Shown here: positions 27,296-37,305 of the stretch, piece by piece | Numbering within the stretch: the stretch's first letter is position 1 | Layout: each line of letters begins with the position of its first letter | Assembly (NCBI RefSeq): GCF_015680235.1 | Contig: NZ_JADLJL010000012.1 | Coordinates: 57,799-121,798, forward strand | DNA: 64,000 bases | Direction of reading: 5' to 3' | Source: Pseudomonas guariconensis | GTDB taxonomy: Bacteria > Pseudomonadota > Gammaproteobacteria > Pseudomonadales > Pseudomonadaceae | The notes under the pieces: model-generated | What the model saw: only the letters and a program-made list of their open reading frames with translations | Told to the model about the DNA's origin: nothing | The model's database searches: none | Program-made: the position numbers and the translations under genes

Positions 27296-27373
27296 GGTGT
27301 GTCGGCAGCATTGGCTCGATCGTGGGGGGGCGCCCTCATAGATCAACGCATAACTATTTGATTTTGCGGGGCC

Positions 27374-27484
27374 TTGTGGGGGCGGGCTTGTCCCGCGATC
27401 AAGGGCGAAGCCCTTGCCAGGCGACGGTGATATCGGGTCCGGCCTAATCGCGACAAGTCGGACCGCCGCACCACCGCTCCCACA
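27374..27484. repeat. Degenerate REP pair
   Basis: GTGGGGGCGGGCTTGTCCCG at about 27376 faces a decayed partner ending ACCGCTCCCACA at 27484. It fills much of the 284-base gap between comEC and exbB. Confidence 0.65.
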
Positions 27485-27579
27485 GCGCAGCCCGAAGGGC
27501 CGGTTCCCTGACCTTCGGCAGATGAGCCGCTTTCGCGCCTATGGTAGAGTGCAGGCCTTTTTCCAAGGGGATGCTTACT

Positions 27580-28215
27580 GTGTGGGAATTGGTCAAGTCC
27601 GGTGGTTGGATGATGCTGCCGATCATTCTGAGTTCCATCGCCGCCATGGCTATCGTCGCCGAGCGCCTATGGACCCTTCGCGCCAGTCGCGTGACCCCGC
27701 CGCACCTGCTGGGCCAGGTGTGGGTGTGGATCAAGGACAAGCAACTGACCAGTGACAAGCTCAAGGCCCTGCGTGCCGATTCGCCGCTGGGCGAGATCCT
27801 CGCCGCGGGCCTGGCCAACTCCCGCCATGGCCGGGAGATCATGAAGGAATGCATCGAGGAGGCCGCGTCGCGGGTCATCCACGAGTTGGAGCGCTACATC
27901 AGCACCCTGGGCACCATCGCCGCCATGGCACCGCTGCTGGGCCTGCTGGGCACGGTGCTGGGCATGATCGACATCTTCAGTGCCTTCATGGGTTCGCAGA
28001 TGACCGCCAACCCGGCGGTGCTCGCCGGGGGCATTTCCAAGGCCCTGGTCACCACCGCGGCAGGCCTGATGGTCGGCATTCCTGCGGTATTCTTCCACCG
28101 CTTCCTGCAGCGGCGCATCGATGAGCTGGTGGTCGGCATGGAGCAGGAGGCGATCAAGCTGGTCGAGGTCCTGCAGGGCGACCGTGAAGTCGAAGTGGCC
28201 GGAGGCAAGGCGTGA
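27580..28215 (+). CDS. exbB: ExbB/TolQ family proton-channel protein
   Basis: 211-aa inner-membrane protein of the MotA/TolQ/ExbB family; with ExbD it converts proton-motive force to work for a TonB-like partner. TM1 about 9-26 (MMLPIILSSIAAMAIVAERL); TM2/TM3 in LGTIAAMAPLLGLLGTVLGM and GISKALVTTAAGLMVGIPAV. I choose the GTG at 27580 rather than ATG 27571: AAGGGG directly abuts the ATG but is 9 bases from the GTG, and the product then begins MWELVKSGGWMMLP. First gene of the envelope operon. Confidence 0.88.
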   Translation: MWELVKSGGWMMLPIILSSIAAMAIVAERLWTLRASRVTPPHLLGQVWVWIKDKQLTSDKLKALRADSPLGEILAAGLANSRHGREIMKECIEEAASRVIHELERYISTLGTIAAMAPLLGLLGTVLGMIDIFSAFMGSQMTANPAVLAGGISKALVTTAAGLMVGIPAVFFHRFLQRRIDELVVGMEQEAIKLVEVLQGDREVEVAGGKA

Positions 28216-28646
28216 AGTTCCGACGCAACCGGCAACGGGAGAACGTCGACATCAACTTGGCGTCGCTGATCGACGTGGTGTTCGTGTTGCTGCTGTTCTT
28301 CGTGGTCACCACCACCTTCACCCGCGAGACCCAGCTGCGCGTCGAGCTGCCGGAGGCCGTCAGTGCCACCCAGCCGCCAGCGGAGGAGGGCAAGCGCGTG
28401 GAGGTCACCATCAGCGCCGACGGCGTGTATTCGGTGAACAACCACTTGCTGCCCAAGAGCGACCTGGCGACCCTGACCGAAGCCCTGGAGCGTGAGTCGG
28501 GCGGCGACATCACCTTGCCGCTGTCGATCAGTGCCGATGGCAAGACGCCCCATCAGGCCGTGGTCACCGCGATGGATGCGGCCGGCAAGCTCGGCTTCAG
28601 CAAGCTGCGCATGACCACCGTCGAGGCCGCGCAGGGTACCCCTTGA
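28212..28646 (+). CDS. exbD: ExbD/TolR family protein
   Basis: 144 aa with a cytosolic basic N-terminus, a single TM helix ([19 protein letters not shown]) containing the proton-pathway Asp21, and a periplasmic domain. GTG start at 28212 overlaps the exbB stop (GTGA). Partner of the preceding gene. The location beside lpxK is typical of pseudomonads. Confidence 0.92.
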   Translation: MKFRRNRQRENVDINLASLIDVVFVLLLFFVVTTTFTRETQLRVELPEAVSATQPPAEEGKRVEVTISADGVYSVNNHLLPKSDLATLTEALERESGGDITLPLSISADGKTPHQAVVTAMDAAGKLGFSKLRMTTVEAAQGTP

Positions 28647-29665
28647 TGGCCTTCGCCGACCGTCTGCTCGCTGCCTGGTACACCGGGCACCCGGCCCTAG
28701 CGCTGCTGCGACCGCTCGAGGCCTTGTACCGGCGCGTTGTCCTGCGCAAGCGCGCGCGTTTTCTCAATGGCCAAAGCGCCAGCTACCGCGCACCGGTGCC
28801 GGTAATCGTGGTGGGCAACATCACGGTGGGCGGCACCGGCAAGACACCCATGATCCTCTGGCTGATCGAGCACTGTCGACGCCAGGGGCTGAAGGTCGGC
28901 GTGGTCAGCCGTGGCTACGGCGCCACGCCGCCCAGCGTGCCCTGGCGGGTCCAGCCCGACCAGGACGCGAGCGAGGCGGGGGACGAGCCCTTGCTGATCG
29001 TGCAGCGCACCGGTGTGCCGCTGATGATCGACCCCGAACGTTCTCGCGCCGTACAGGCCCTGTTGGCCAGCGAGCCGCTGGACCTGATCTTGTGCGACGA
29101 CGGCATGCAGCACTACCGCCTGGCCCGTGACCTGGAGCTGGTGCTGATCGATGCCGCCCGTGGCCTGGGCAATGGCCGTTGCCTGCCGGCCGGGCCGTTG
29201 CGCGAGCCGATCGAGCGCCTGGCCGAGGCGGACGCCGTGCTGTACAACGGCGCCGAGCGCGACCGGGACGGCGGTTTCGCCTTCGGCCTGCGGCCGACAG
29301 CACTGGTCAACCTGCGCAGCGGCGAGCGCCGCCCCCTCGAACATTTTCCGGCAGGCCAGGCCGTGCACGCCGTGGCCGGTATCGGTAACCCGCAGCGTTT
29401 CTTCAATACCTTGCAGGGGCTAAACTGGCAGCCTGTACCGCACCCCTTCGCCGACCACGCGCAGTTCAACGCGCAGAACCTGGCATTCAGCCCGGCGCTG
29501 CCACTGGTGATGACCGAGAAGGATGCGGTGAAGTGCCGGGCCTTCGCGGTTGACGACTGGTGGTACCTGGCCGTGGATGCGGTGCCGTCGCAGGCTTTTG
29601 TCGCCTGGTTCGACGGCCAGTTGCAGCGGTTGCTGCCTGGGCGCCCCGCGCCTCAAGATTGTTAA
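28646..29665 (+). CDS. lpxK: Tetraacyldisaccharide 4'-kinase
   Basis: Phosphorylates the lipid A disaccharide at the 4' position at the inner-membrane inner face. 339 aa, family length. N-terminal membrane helix about 15-32; Walker [14 protein letters not shown] about 56-68; DDGMQHYRL (substrate/Mg region) near 152-160; [10 protein letters not shown] near the end. ATG 28646 overlaps the exbD stop by one base; a TTG one codon earlier is less likely. Confidence 0.96.
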   Translation: MAFADRLLAAWYTGHPALALLRPLEALYRRVVLRKRARFLNGQSASYRAPVPVIVVGNITVGGTGKTPMILWLIEHCRRQGLKVGVVSRGYGATPPSVPWRVQPDQDASEAGDEPLLIVQRTGVPLMIDPERSRAVQALLASEPLDLILCDDGMQHYRLARDLELVLIDAARGLGNGRCLPAGPLREPIERLAEADAVLYNGAERDRDGGFAFGLRPTALVNLRSGERRPLEHFPAGQAVHAVAGIGNPQRFFNTLQGLNWQPVPHPFADHAQFNAQNLAFSPALPLVMTEKDAVKCRAFAVDDWWYLAVDAVPSQAFVAWFDGQLQRLLPGRPAPQDC

Positions 29666-29698
29666 TTTTCCGGCCTCTGGCCACGTAAGGAAGCCTCC

Positions 29699-29884
29699 AT
29701 GGACACCAAACTGCTCGATATCCTGGCCTGCCCGATCACCAAGGGCCCGCTCAAGCTCAGCGCCGACAAGACCGAGCTGATCAGCAAGGGCGCAGGCCTG
29801 GCCTACCCCATCCGCGACGGCATCCCGGTGATGCTGGAAAGCGAAGCGCGCACCCTGACCGACGACGAGCGCCTGGATAAATGA
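29699..29884 (+). CDS. Trm112/YcaR-like small protein
   Basis: 61-aa protein of the Trm112 family, as always between lpxK and kds[19 protein letters not shown] gives the fold signature, and [16 protein letters not shown] the C-terminal half. Only one cysteine (Cys11) is present, so the zinc site of Trm112 is not conserved here. It overlaps kdsB by four bases. Confidence 0.9.
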   Translation: MDTKLLDILACPITKGPLKLSADKTELISKGAGLAYPIRDGIPVMLESEARTLTDDERLDK

Positions 29885-30645
29885 GCCTGAACTTCACCGT
29901 GGTGATTCCGGCCCGCCTGCGCTCCACGCGCCTGCCGGGCAAGCCGTTGCTGCCGATCGCCGGCAAGCCGATGGTCCAGCATGTCTGGGAGCAGGCGCGC
30001 AAGAGCGGCGCCAACCGCGTGGTCATCGCCACCGATGACGCCAGCATCGTCGAGGCCTGCCAGGCCTTCGGCGCCGAAGTCCTGCTGACCCGTGCCGACC
30101 ATGAGTCGGGCACCGATCGCCTGGCCGAAGTGGCCGCGCAGCTGGCATTGCCCGCCGATGCCATCGTGGTCAATGTTCAGGGCGACGAGCCCTTGATTCC
30201 TCCGGTGATCATCGATCAGGTGGCCGCCAACCTCGCGGCCCATCCGGAGGCCGGCATCGCCACCCTGGCCGAGCCGATCGCCGAGCCGGAAACCGTCTTC
30301 AACCCCAACGCGGTGAAGGTGGTCAGCGACAAGAACGGCCTGGCCCTGACCTTCAGCCGCGCACCGCTGCCCTGGGCACGGGATGCGTTCGCCAACACGC
30401 GCGACAGCGTGCCCGCGGGCGTGCCGTATCGCCGTCATATCGGCATGTACGCCTACCGCGTGGGCTTTCTCCAGGACTTCGTCGGCTGGGGCCCGTGCTG
30501 GCTGGAGCAGACCGAGGCGCTTGAACAGCTGCGCGCCCTATGGCACGGCGTGCGTATCCATGTCGCCGACGCCATCGAGGCGCCGGCAGTCGGCGTGGAC
30601 ACCCCTGAAGACCTGGAGCGCGTACGGCGCTTGCTGGAGGCCTGA
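29881..30645 (+). CDS. kdsB: CMP-Kdo synthetase
   Basis: 3-deoxy-manno-octulosonate cytidylyltransferase: activates Kdo with CTP for LPS inner core. 254 aa. Nucleotide-binding signature [17 protein letters not shown] (about 5-21), [14 protein letters not shown] near 75, [13 protein letters not shown] near 98, and [13 protein letters not shown] near 185. ATG 29881 overlaps the Trm112-like stop; its own stop overlaps the next start. Confidence 0.97.
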   Translation: MSLNFTVVIPARLRSTRLPGKPLLPIAGKPMVQHVWEQARKSGANRVVIATDDASIVEACQAFGAEVLLTRADHESGTDRLAEVAAQLALPADAIVVNVQGDEPLIPPVIIDQVAANLAAHPEAGIATLAEPIAEPETVFNPNAVKVVSDKNGLALTFSRAPLPWARDAFANTRDSVPAGVPYRRHIGMYAYRVGFLQDFVGWGPCWLEQTEALEQLRALWHGVRIHVADAIEAPAVGVDTPEDLERVRRLLEA

Positions 30646-31109
30646 TGCGCGTCCTGTTCGTCTGCCTGGGCAATATCTGTCGTTCACCGACCGCCGAAGG
30701 CGTGCTGCGTCATCAATTGCAGGCCGCAGGGCTGGCCGAGCAGGTGCATGTGGCATCTGCCGGCACCGGCGACTGGCATGTGGGCGAGGCGCCCGACAGC
30801 CGTACCTGCCAGGCGGCCCTGGCGCGCGGCTACGATCTGTCGGGCCAGCGCGCCCAGCAGGTCAAGGTCGAGCATTTCGGTGACTACGACCTGATCCTGG
30901 CCATGGACAAGCGCAACCTCGGCCATCTGCAGGCCATGCGCCCGCAGGCGGCCAGCGGCGAGCTCGACCTGTTCCTGCGCCGCTATGGCGCGGCTCTGGA
31001 TGAAGTGCCAGACCCTTACTACGGCGGTACCGAAGGTTTCGAACAGGTCCTGGACCTGGTCGAGGCGGCCTGTCGCGAGCTGGTCGTGGAAATCAAGGGG
31101 CGGCTATGA
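30645..31109 (+). CDS. Low-molecular-weight protein tyrosine phosphatase
   Basis: 154 aa cytosolic phosphatase. The P-loop CLGNICRSPTAEG at 7-19 contains nucleophile Cys7 and Arg13 (C-X5-R); the general-acid loop DPYYGG is near 126. It overlaps kdsB (one base, TGATG) and murB (four bases) and is part of the same operon. Physiological substrate unknown; corresponds in place to PA2978. Confidence 0.93.
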   Translation: MRVLFVCLGNICRSPTAEGVLRHQLQAAGLAEQVHVASAGTGDWHVGEAPDSRTCQAALARGYDLSGQRAQQVKVEHFGDYDLILAMDKRNLGHLQAMRPQAASGELDLFLRRYGAALDEVPDPYYGGTEGFEQVLDLVEAACRELVVEIKGRL

Positions 31110-32125
31110 CGGCGAGTTGGCAGGAGCAGGTATCGCTCAAGCCCTACAACACCTTCGGCATCGACGTGCGCGCACGCTACTTCACCCAGGCCCATGACGA
31201 TGGCGAAGTGCGCCAGGCCCTGGCCGAGGCTGCCGCGCGGCAGGTGCCGGTGCTGGTGATCGGCGGCGGCAGCAACCTGCTGCTGACCGGTGATATCGAC
31301 GCCCTGGTGCTGCACATGGCCAGCCGTGGCCGCCGCGTGATGCAGGAGGAGGGCGAGCGGGTCGTGGTCGAGGCCGAGGCCGGTGAGCCTTGGCATCCTT
31401 TCGTGCAGTGGTCCCTGGAGCAGGGGCTCTGCGGCCTGGAGAACCTCAGCCTGATTCCTGGCACGGTGGGCGCTGCGCCTATGCAGAACGTCGGTGCCTA
31501 TGGGGTGGAAATCAAGGACGTATTCGCCGGGCTGACCGCGCTGGACCGGCAAACCGGTGAACTGCGCGATTTCGCGCTGGAGGAATGTGCCTTTGCCTAC
31601 CGCGACAGCCTGTTCAAGCGTGACCCCGGGCGTTGGTTGATCCTGCGGGTGCGTTTCGTCCTCAGCCGAGCCTTGAACGCCCACCTGGACTACGGGCCGG
31701 TACGTCAGCGCCTGGCCGAGCAGGGCGTCGAAGTGCCCACCGCCAAGGCCATCAGCGAAGCGATCTGCAGCATTCGCCGGGAAAAACTGCCAGACCCGGC
31801 CGAGCTGGGCAACGCCGGCAGCTTCTTCAAGAACCCCGTCGTTCCGGCGGCATCGGCCGAGCGCATTCGTGAGCACTACCCGAACGTGGTGGCTTATCCA
31901 CAGCCTGACGGCCAGGTGAAACTGGCCGCCGGCTGGTTGATCGAGCAAGCCGGGTGGAAGGGGTATCGTGATGGTGATGCTGGCGTGCATCGCCTGCAGT
32001 CACTGGTGCTGGTGAACTATGGCCAGGCGACGGGAGCCCAGTTGCATGACCTGGCACGCCGGATCCAGGCCGACATCTTCAAGCGCTTTGGTGTGGTGCT
32101 GGAGATGGAGCCGAACCTGTACTGA
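31106..32125 (+). CDS. murB: UDP-N-acetylenolpyruvoylglucosamine reductase
   Basis: FAD-dependent reduction step making UDP-MurNAc in peptidoglycan synthesis. 339 aa, the long type I form. N-terminal SLKPYNTFGID, FAD-binding VLVIGGGSNLLL (about 46-57), LSLIPGTVGAAPMQNVGAYG (about 116-135), YRDSLFK with the proton-donor region, and GNAGSFFKNP (Ser as active-site acid) near 234-243. Last gene of the exbB-murB operon. Confidence 0.97.
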   Translation: MTASWQEQVSLKPYNTFGIDVRARYFTQAHDDGEVRQALAEAAARQVPVLVIGGGSNLLLTGDIDALVLHMASRGRRVMQEEGERVVVEAEAGEPWHPFVQWSLEQGLCGLENLSLIPGTVGAAPMQNVGAYGVEIKDVFAGLTALDRQTGELRDFALEECAFAYRDSLFKRDPGRWLILRVRFVLSRALNAHLDYGPVRQRLAEQGVEVPTAKAISEAICSIRREKLPDPAELGNAGSFFKNPVVPAASAERIREHYPNVVAYPQPDGQVKLAAGWLIEQAGWKGYRDGDAGVHRLQSLVLVNYGQATGAQLHDLARRIQADIFKRFGVVLEMEPNLY

Positions 32126-32141
32126 GCGCTGTGCGGGCCTC

Positions 32142-32210
32142 ATCGCCGGTAAGCCGGCTCCCACAGGGTGTGGTGGGCGCGGTACCGGTGGGAGCCGGCT
32201 TGCCGGCGAT
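32142..32210. repeat. REP inverted pair
   Basis: CATCGCCGGTAAGCCGGCTC is mirrored by GAGCCGGCTTGCCGGCGAT; same type as at 3169 and 63229. Downstream of murB. Confidence 0.85.
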
Positions 32211-32243
32211 TGGCCAGGGCGGGCAACACAAGACAGCTGAAAT

Positions 32244-32280
32244 GAAAAAGCCCCGCCAGTTCGCACTGGCGGGGCTTTTT
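32244..32280. terminator. Bidirectional terminator between murB and rne
   Basis: AAAAAGCCCCGCCAGT / ACTGGCGGGGCTTTTT with a short TCGC loop. T-runs on both strands suit the convergent murB and rne transcripts. Confidence 0.92.
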
Positions 32281-32296
32281 CATTCAACCGACGACA

Positions 32297-35200
32297 TCAA
32301 CCGTGGTTAGGTTTCTGCTCGTCGGTGGTTTCCAGGGCTTCGGGCTCCTGGGCAGCGGCGGCAGCTTGGGCGGCTGCAGCTGCGGCAGCGGCAGCTTCGG
32401 CTTCGCGCTTGCGGCGACGCACTTCACGTGGGTCGTTCGGGGCGCGGCCGTTGGGCAGCATCACCGTGGCGGGTTCGACCGGGGCCGGTGCCTCTGGCTC
32501 CGCTTCCGCAGGCGCGGCCTGGGCAGCGACCGGAGCCGATTCGACCACGTCAGGCGTTGCCTCGACGACTTCGACAACCGGCTCTACAACCGGCGCTTGC
32601 TCGATGGCAGTGGCCTTCTCAGCTTCGCCAGACTCAACGGCCGGTGCTTGTTCGGCGGCTTCGACGGCAGGGGCTTCGACAGCAGGCTGCTCAGCCGTTT
32701 CCACAACTGGCTCGGCACCAGGCTCGACCACGGCAACCGGTTCACTGGCAGGCTGCTCTACCACAGGGGCGATAGCGGCTCCCTCGACCTGGGTGGTCGG
32801 CTCGGCGGCAACCTGTTCAGCCGGCAGGGCGATGACTTCGCCTTCGGCAACCACGGCGGTGGCCTGTTCGGCCTGCTGGTTGGCCTGGGCTTCGGCGTCG
32901 GCGCTGATGTTGCTGGTGGCGACGGCGGCGGTCACGGCCAGGCCGGCAGCCAGTTCCGCACCCAGCTCGGTGGCCTGGTGCTGCGGTGCTGCCGGCTCTT
33001 CGCCGGTGGCGTCCTCGTCACCGCCTTCGATCAGCTCGCCGTTGGCGTTGCGTTGACGTTCGCGACGGTTGCTGCGACGACGCTGGCCACGGGAGCGGCG
33101 ACGTGGGCGTTCGCCGTCGGTGCCTTCCTGTTGCTCATCCTGCAGCAGCTCTTCGTTGGGCAGTTGCTCCTCGGCGGCCTCGGCAGCTTGCTCGGCGGCA
33201 CGCGGCTGGCGTTCTTCACGTGGCGGACGCGGCTGGCGCTCTTCACGCTCGGCACGCTCTTCGCGCGGTGCACGTTCTTCGCGAGGAGCCCGTTCTTCAC
33301 GCGGTGCACGCTCTTCACGAGGGGCACGTTCTTCGCGTGGAGCGCGTTCTTCGCGAGGTGCACGCTCTTCACGAGGCGCACGTTCTTCGCGAGGCGCACG
33401 CTCCTCACGAGGGGCACGTTCTTCACGCGGTGCGCGTTCTTCGCGGGCTACGCGCTCTTCACGTGGTGCACGTTCTTCACGCGGCTGGCGCTCCTCGCGG
33501 GCGGCCGGTGCGGCGTCCAGCGGCTCACGCAGTTCGCGTACACGCTCCTCGCGATTGCCGCGGCGGTCTTCGCGTGGCTGGCGCGGCTGGCGCTCTTCAC
33601 GGGGTGCGCGCTCCTCGCGTGGTGCACGTTCTTCACGCGGTGCACGCTCTTCGCGTGGCTGGCGGTCTTCACGCGGGGCGCGCTCGCTACGCTCTTCGCG
33701 CGGCTTGCGTTCCTCGTCGCGGCGGCCGTTGCGGTTGCGGCTCTGCTGACGACCGTTGCGACGCTCTTCGTTACGCTGTGCGCGCTCGGCGGCAGGCTTC
33801 TCGGTAGCAGCGGCGGGAGCGGCGACAGGCTCTTCCTTGCCGGCGAACAGGCTGACCAGCGACTTGACCAGGCCCTTGAACAGGCTCGGCTCAGGTGCGC
33901 TCGGCGCCGGCGCGGCGGGGGCGGTCGGTTGTGGCTCGGGCGTGGCCGGTACCGGGGCGTTGGCACGGGCCGGAGCGGTCTTGACCGCGGCTTCCTGGCG
34001 AACCAGGGTGCGGGTGGCGGTCGGCTGCGGCGCTTCTTCGGTTTCGGCGGCGGCGATCTCGTAGCTGGACTGGCTGTTGAGCACGTCCGGGTTGTCGTCG
34101 CGCAGGCGCTGGACTTCGAAGTGCGGGGTTTCCAGGTGATCGTTCGGCAGGATGATGATGCGTGCACGGGTGCGCAGTTCGATCTTGGTGATCGAGTTGC
34201 GCTTCTCGTTGAGCAGGAAGGCGGCCACCGGGATCGGTACCTGGGCACGTACCTCGGCGGTACGGTCCTTGAGGGCTTCTTCCTCGATCAGGCGCAGGAT
34301 CGCCAGGGACAGCGACTCGACGTCACGGATGATGCCGGTGCCGGAGCAGCGTGGGCAGACGATGCCGCTGCTTTCACCCAGGGACGGACGCAGGCGCTGG
34401 CGGGACATCTCCAGCAGGCCGAAGCGCGAGATGCGGCCGACCTGGACGCGGGCGCGGTCGGCCTCGAGGCATTCGCGTACGCGTTCTTCCACGGCGCGCT
34501 GGTTCTTCGCCGGGGTCATGTCGATGAAGTCGATGACGATCAGGCCGCCGATGTCACGCAGGCGCAGCTGGCGGGCGATTTCCTCGGCCGCTTCCAGGTT
34601 GGTCTGCAGGGCGGTTTCCTCGATGTCGCTACCCTTGGTGGCGCGCGCCGAGTTGATGTCGATGGAAACCAGGGCCTCGGTCGGGTCGATGACGATCGAG
34701 CCGCCCGACGGCAGGTCGACGACGCGCTGGAAGGCGGTCTCGATCTGGCTTTCGATCTGGAAACGGTTGAACAGCGGGACGCTGTCTTCGTACAGCTTGA
34801 CCTTGCTGGCGTACTGCGGCATCACCTGGCGGATGAAGGTCAGGGCTTCTTCCTGGGCGTCGATGCTGTCGATCAGCACTTCGCCGATGTCCTGGCGCAG
34901 GTAGTCGCGAATGGCGCGGATGATGACGTTGCTTTCCTGGTAGATCAGGAACGGCGCGGCGCGGTCCTGGGACGCTTCCTTGATGGCGGTCCACAGTTGC
35001 AGCAGGTAGTCGAGGTCCCACTGCATTTCTTCGCTGCTGCGGCCAAGGCCGGCAGTGCGCACGATCAGGCCCATGTCGCCTGGGACGGTCAGGCCGTTGA
35101 GGGCTTCGCGCAGCTCGTTGCGCTCCTCGCCTTCGATGCGGCGGGAAATGCCGCCGGCACGCGGGTTGTTGGGCATCAGCACCAGGTAGCGGCCGGCCAG

Positions 35201-35557
35201 GCTGATGAAGGTAGTCAGGGCGGCGCCTTTGTTGCCGCGCTCTTCCTTCTCGACCTGGACGATGACTTCCTGGCCTTCGCTCAGTACTTCCTTGATGTTG
35301 ACGCGGCCTTCGGGCGCCTTCTTGAAGTATTCGCGGGAGATTTCCTTGAGCGGCAGGAAGCCGTGGCGTTCGGAGCCGAAGTCGACGAAGGCGGCTTCGA
35401 GGCTGGGTTCGATCCGGGTGATCCGGCCTTTGTAGATGTTGGCCTTCTTCTGCTCGCGCGCCCCGGACTCGATATCCAGGTCGTAGAGGCGTTGGCCATC
35501 CACCAGGGCTACACGCAACTCTTCGGGTTGAGTCGCGTTAATCAGCATTCTTTTCAT
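32297..35557 (-). CDS. rne: Ribonuclease E
   Basis: Endoribonuclease core of the RNA degradosome. 1086 aa, close to the E. coli 1061. Catalytic half (about 1-510): S1 domain with [20 protein letters not shown], DNase I-like site with [13 protein letters not shown] and [10 protein letters not shown], and Zn-link CPRC about residues 400-403. The C-terminal half is disordered: about residues 620-790 hold a run of arginine/glutamate hexads (RAPREE type), then an Ala/Glu/Pro/Val-rich region and an Ala run, ending in a short basic/acidic tail. ATG 35557 ([13 protein letters not shown]) is chosen over the longer frame from 35605. A hairpin lies just upstream. Convergent with murB. Confidence 0.97.
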   Translation of the reverse strand: MKRMLINATQPEELRVALVDGQRLYDLDIESGAREQKKANIYKGRITRIEPSLEAAFVDFGSERHGFLPLKEISREYFKKAPEGRVNIKEVLSEGQEVIVQVEKEERGNKGAALTTFISLAGRYLVLMPNNPRAGGISRRIEGEERNELREALNGLTVPGDMGLIVRTAGLGRSSEEMQWDLDYLLQLWTAIKEASQDRAAPFLIYQESNVIIRAIRDYLRQDIGEVLIDSIDAQEEALTFIRQVMPQYASKVKLYEDSVPLFNRFQIESQIETAFQRVVDLPSGGSIVIDPTEALVSIDINSARATKGSDIEETALQTNLEAAEEIARQLRLRDIGGLIVIDFIDMTPAKNQRAVEERVRECLEADRARVQVGRISRFGLLEMSRQRLRPSLGESSGIVCPRCSGTGIIRDVESLSLAILRLIEEEALKDRTAEVRAQVPIPVAAFLLNEKRNSITKIELRTRARIIILPNDHLETPHFEVQRLRDDNPDVLNSQSSYEIAAAETEEAPQPTATRTLVRQEAAVKTAPARANAPVPATPEPQPTAPAAPAPSAPEPSLFKGLVKSLVSLFAGKEEPVAAPAAATEKPAAERAQRNEERRNGRQQSRNRNGRRDEERKPREERSERAPREDRQPREERAPREERAPREERAPREERQPRQPREDRRGNREERVRELREPLDAAPAAREERQPREERAPREERVAREERAPREERAPREERAPREERAPREERAPREERAPREERAPREERAPREERAPREERAPREERAEREERQPRPPREERQPRAAEQAAEAAEEQLPNEELLQDEQQEGTDGERPRRRSRGQRRRSNRRERQRNANGELIEGGDEDATGEEPAAPQHQATELGAELAAGLAVTAAVATSNISADAEAQANQQAEQATAVVAEGEVIALPAEQVAAEPTTQVEGAAIAPVVEQPASEPVAVVEPGAEPVVETAEQPAVEAPAVEAAEQAPAVESGEAEKATAIEQAPVVEPVVEVVEATPDVVESAPVAAQAAPAEAEPEAPAPVEPATVMLPNGRAPNDPREVRRRKREAEAAAAAAAAAQAAAAAQEPEALETTDEQKPNHG
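33190..33690 (-). repeat. Tandem 18-bp repeats inside rne (RAPREE hexads)
   Basis: Runs of an 18-bp unit encoding E-R-A-P-R-E, with synonymous third-base differences. About a dozen consecutive units lie between roughly 33250 and 33470, and further scattered units extend to about 33690. The region encodes the arginine-rich RNA-binding part of the degradosome scaffold. Confidence 0.85.
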
Positions 35558-36342
35558 GTTGTACCGTCGGTTTCCGGGCTGCCGGAAACGGCGTTCGGCA
35601 CACACGACTGCTCATGGTCGGTGCCAAGGTGCGCAAAGGGTGGCGGGCCACCCCCGTGTCCAGCGACATTCGGCACCAGCCGGTTACCCAGCCTGCCGTG
35701 GTCGCGACGACGCGTCCTGTTTGCTGCGATGCCAAAAAGACCTGTGGTATCCGAATCAACCATACAGGCCCCGTGCACTCAGTCAGGAGGAGGAATCAAC
35801 CATCGGCCGTGGACGCCCGTGGGGCATCTGTCCAGGACCGGGTCCGCTCATCGGCCAAACTAGGGGCCGCTGGCCGGACGCGGTGCTACACGGTCCGAGG
35901 GCTGTGCATCTCCACCCTGCACGTATCCTGATCATTCGGGTGCTGCCGCGCGCTGAATCCGCAACGGGTTGCATTTTTCGCCAGCTCCGATTCGGGAGCT
36001 GGCGCCATTCATATCCAAGGCAGGTATTTCCGAAGCATTCGCCGGGCGATGCGTGCAAGCGCCGGAGCGGGCAGAGGTACGGCGAAAAGAAGCGGGTAAG
36101 CAGGTGAAATACCGCACTTGTCGTTTTTTTTCGGTCTTCTCTACACAGCGCTGGTGGCGATTCCAGGCATTTCGGTAAACTGGCGAAAACCCCGTAGGAC
36201 GGCCTCGCGTCCTCGAGAATTGCGATGGTCAGGGGCGGGCCTGGAGCCTGCTGCCGCTGGCCTGCCGCTTTTGGCGGCGTTCGCGACTATAGCAGTAATG
36301 ATTAAGTGCTTCAATTCCATAAAAAATTGTTATGATTCCTCC
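35558..36342. other. 785-base divergent regulatory region between rne and rluC
   Basis: No gene is supported here. On the rne side a stem-loop GTTTCCGG..CCGGAAAC (35570-35589) ends 13 bases above the rne start codon. A second perfect stem, GCCAGCTCC/GGAGCTGGC, lies at 35980-36003. The length agrees with the long autoregulatory rne leader known in enterobacteria. The last 40 bases before rluC are AT-rich and include TATGAT at 36331. Open frames that cross it on either strand have no ribosome-binding sites. Confidence 0.6.
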
Positions 36343-37299
36343 ATGACGACCAATACCCCCCCGACTTCCGGCGTACAGCTGATCGAAGTCGCGCCGGAGC
36401 TTGCCGGCCAGCGCATCGACAATTTCCTCATCACGGCCCTCAAGGGCGTGCCCAAGACCCTGGTCTACCGCATCCTGCGCAAAGGCGAGGTGCGGGTCAA
36501 CAAGGGTCGGATCAAGCCCGAGTACAAGCTCCAGGCCGGCGATATCGTGCGCGTGCCGCCGGTGCGCCTGCCCGAGCGCGACGAGCCGGCCCCCGTGGCC
36601 CAGGGGCTGCTGCAGCGCCTGGAGGCGGCCATCGTCTACGAAGACAAGGCGCTGATCGTGCTCAACAAGCCAGCCGGCATCGCCGTGCATGGCGGCAGTG
36701 GCCTGAGCTTCGGGGTGATCGAGGCGCTGCGCCAGCTGCGCCCGGATGCCAAGGAGCTGGAGCTGGTCCATCGCCTCGATCGCGACACTTCCGGCCTGCT
36801 GATGATCGCCAAGAAGCGCAGCATGTTGCGCCACCTGCACGCCGCCTTGCGTGGCGATGGGGTCGACAAGCGCTACATGGCCTTGGTGCGCGGTCATTGG
36901 CCGACGTCCAAGAAACAGGTCAGTGCGCCGCTGCAGAAGAGCAACCTGCGTTCGGGCGAGCGCATGGTCGAAGTCAACGACGAAGGCAAGGAGGCGCTGA
37001 CCTTGTTCCGCGTGCTGCGCCGCTTTGGCGACTTTGCCACCCTGGTCGAGGCGCGCCCGGTGACTGGCCGCACCCACCAGATCCGCGTGCACACCCTGCA
37101 CGCCGGGCACAGCATCGCCGGCGACAGCAAGTATGGCGACGAGGATTTCTCCAAGGAGATCCGCGACCTGGGCGGCAAGCGCCTGTTCCTGCATGCCTAC
37201 GCCCTGACCGTGCCACTGCCTGACGGCGGCGAGCTGAAGGTCGAGGCGCCGGTGGACGAGGTGTGGGCCAAGACCGTGGAGCGCCTGAGTGCGACCTGA
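36343..37299 (+). CDS. rluC: 23S rRNA pseudouridine synthase C
   Basis: Makes pseudouridine at 955/2504/2580 of 23S rRNA (E. coli numbering). 318 aa. S4 RNA-binding domain about 20-80 ([36 protein letters not shown] region), catalytic motif [11 protein letters not shown] with Asp146, GRTHQIRVH near 248, and the C-terminal [11 protein letters not shown] 36343 gives the family N-terminus; there is no recognisable Shine-Dalgarno (CTCC precedes the ATG). Divergent from rne, as in other gammaproteobacteria. Confidence 0.95.
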   Translation: MTTNTPPTSGVQLIEVAPELAGQRIDNFLITALKGVPKTLVYRILRKGEVRVNKGRIKPEYKLQAGDIVRVPPVRLPERDEPAPVAQGLLQRLEAAIVYEDKALIVLNKPAGIAVHGGSGLSFGVIEALRQLRPDAKELELVHRLDRDTSGLLMIAKKRSMLRHLHAALRGDGVDKRYMALVRGHWPTSKKQVSAPLQKSNLRSGERMVEVNDEGKEALTLFRVLRRFGDFATLVEARPVTGRTHQIRVHTLHAGHSIAGDSKYGDEDFSKEIRDLGGKRLFLHAYALTVPLPDGGELKVEAPVDEVWAKTVERLSAT

Positions 37300-37305
37300 C
37301 TTCTC

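Noticed and set aside
33190..33690. Regular 18-bp repeats looked like a CRISPR array
   Set aside because: Units are contiguous with no unique spacers, and they encode in-frame RAPREE hexads of RNase E.
32303..35863. 1186-codon open frame on the plus strand opposite rne
   Set aside because: It is the shadow of GC-rich rne codons; composition is low-complexity (Phe/Leu/Gly/Arg/Thr runs mirroring the hexad repeats), and rne is certain on the other strand.
35980..36003. Hairpin GCCAGCTCC/GGAGCTGGC considered as a terminator
   Set aside because: There is no T-run after it in either direction; kept only as a structure in the rne-rluC region.
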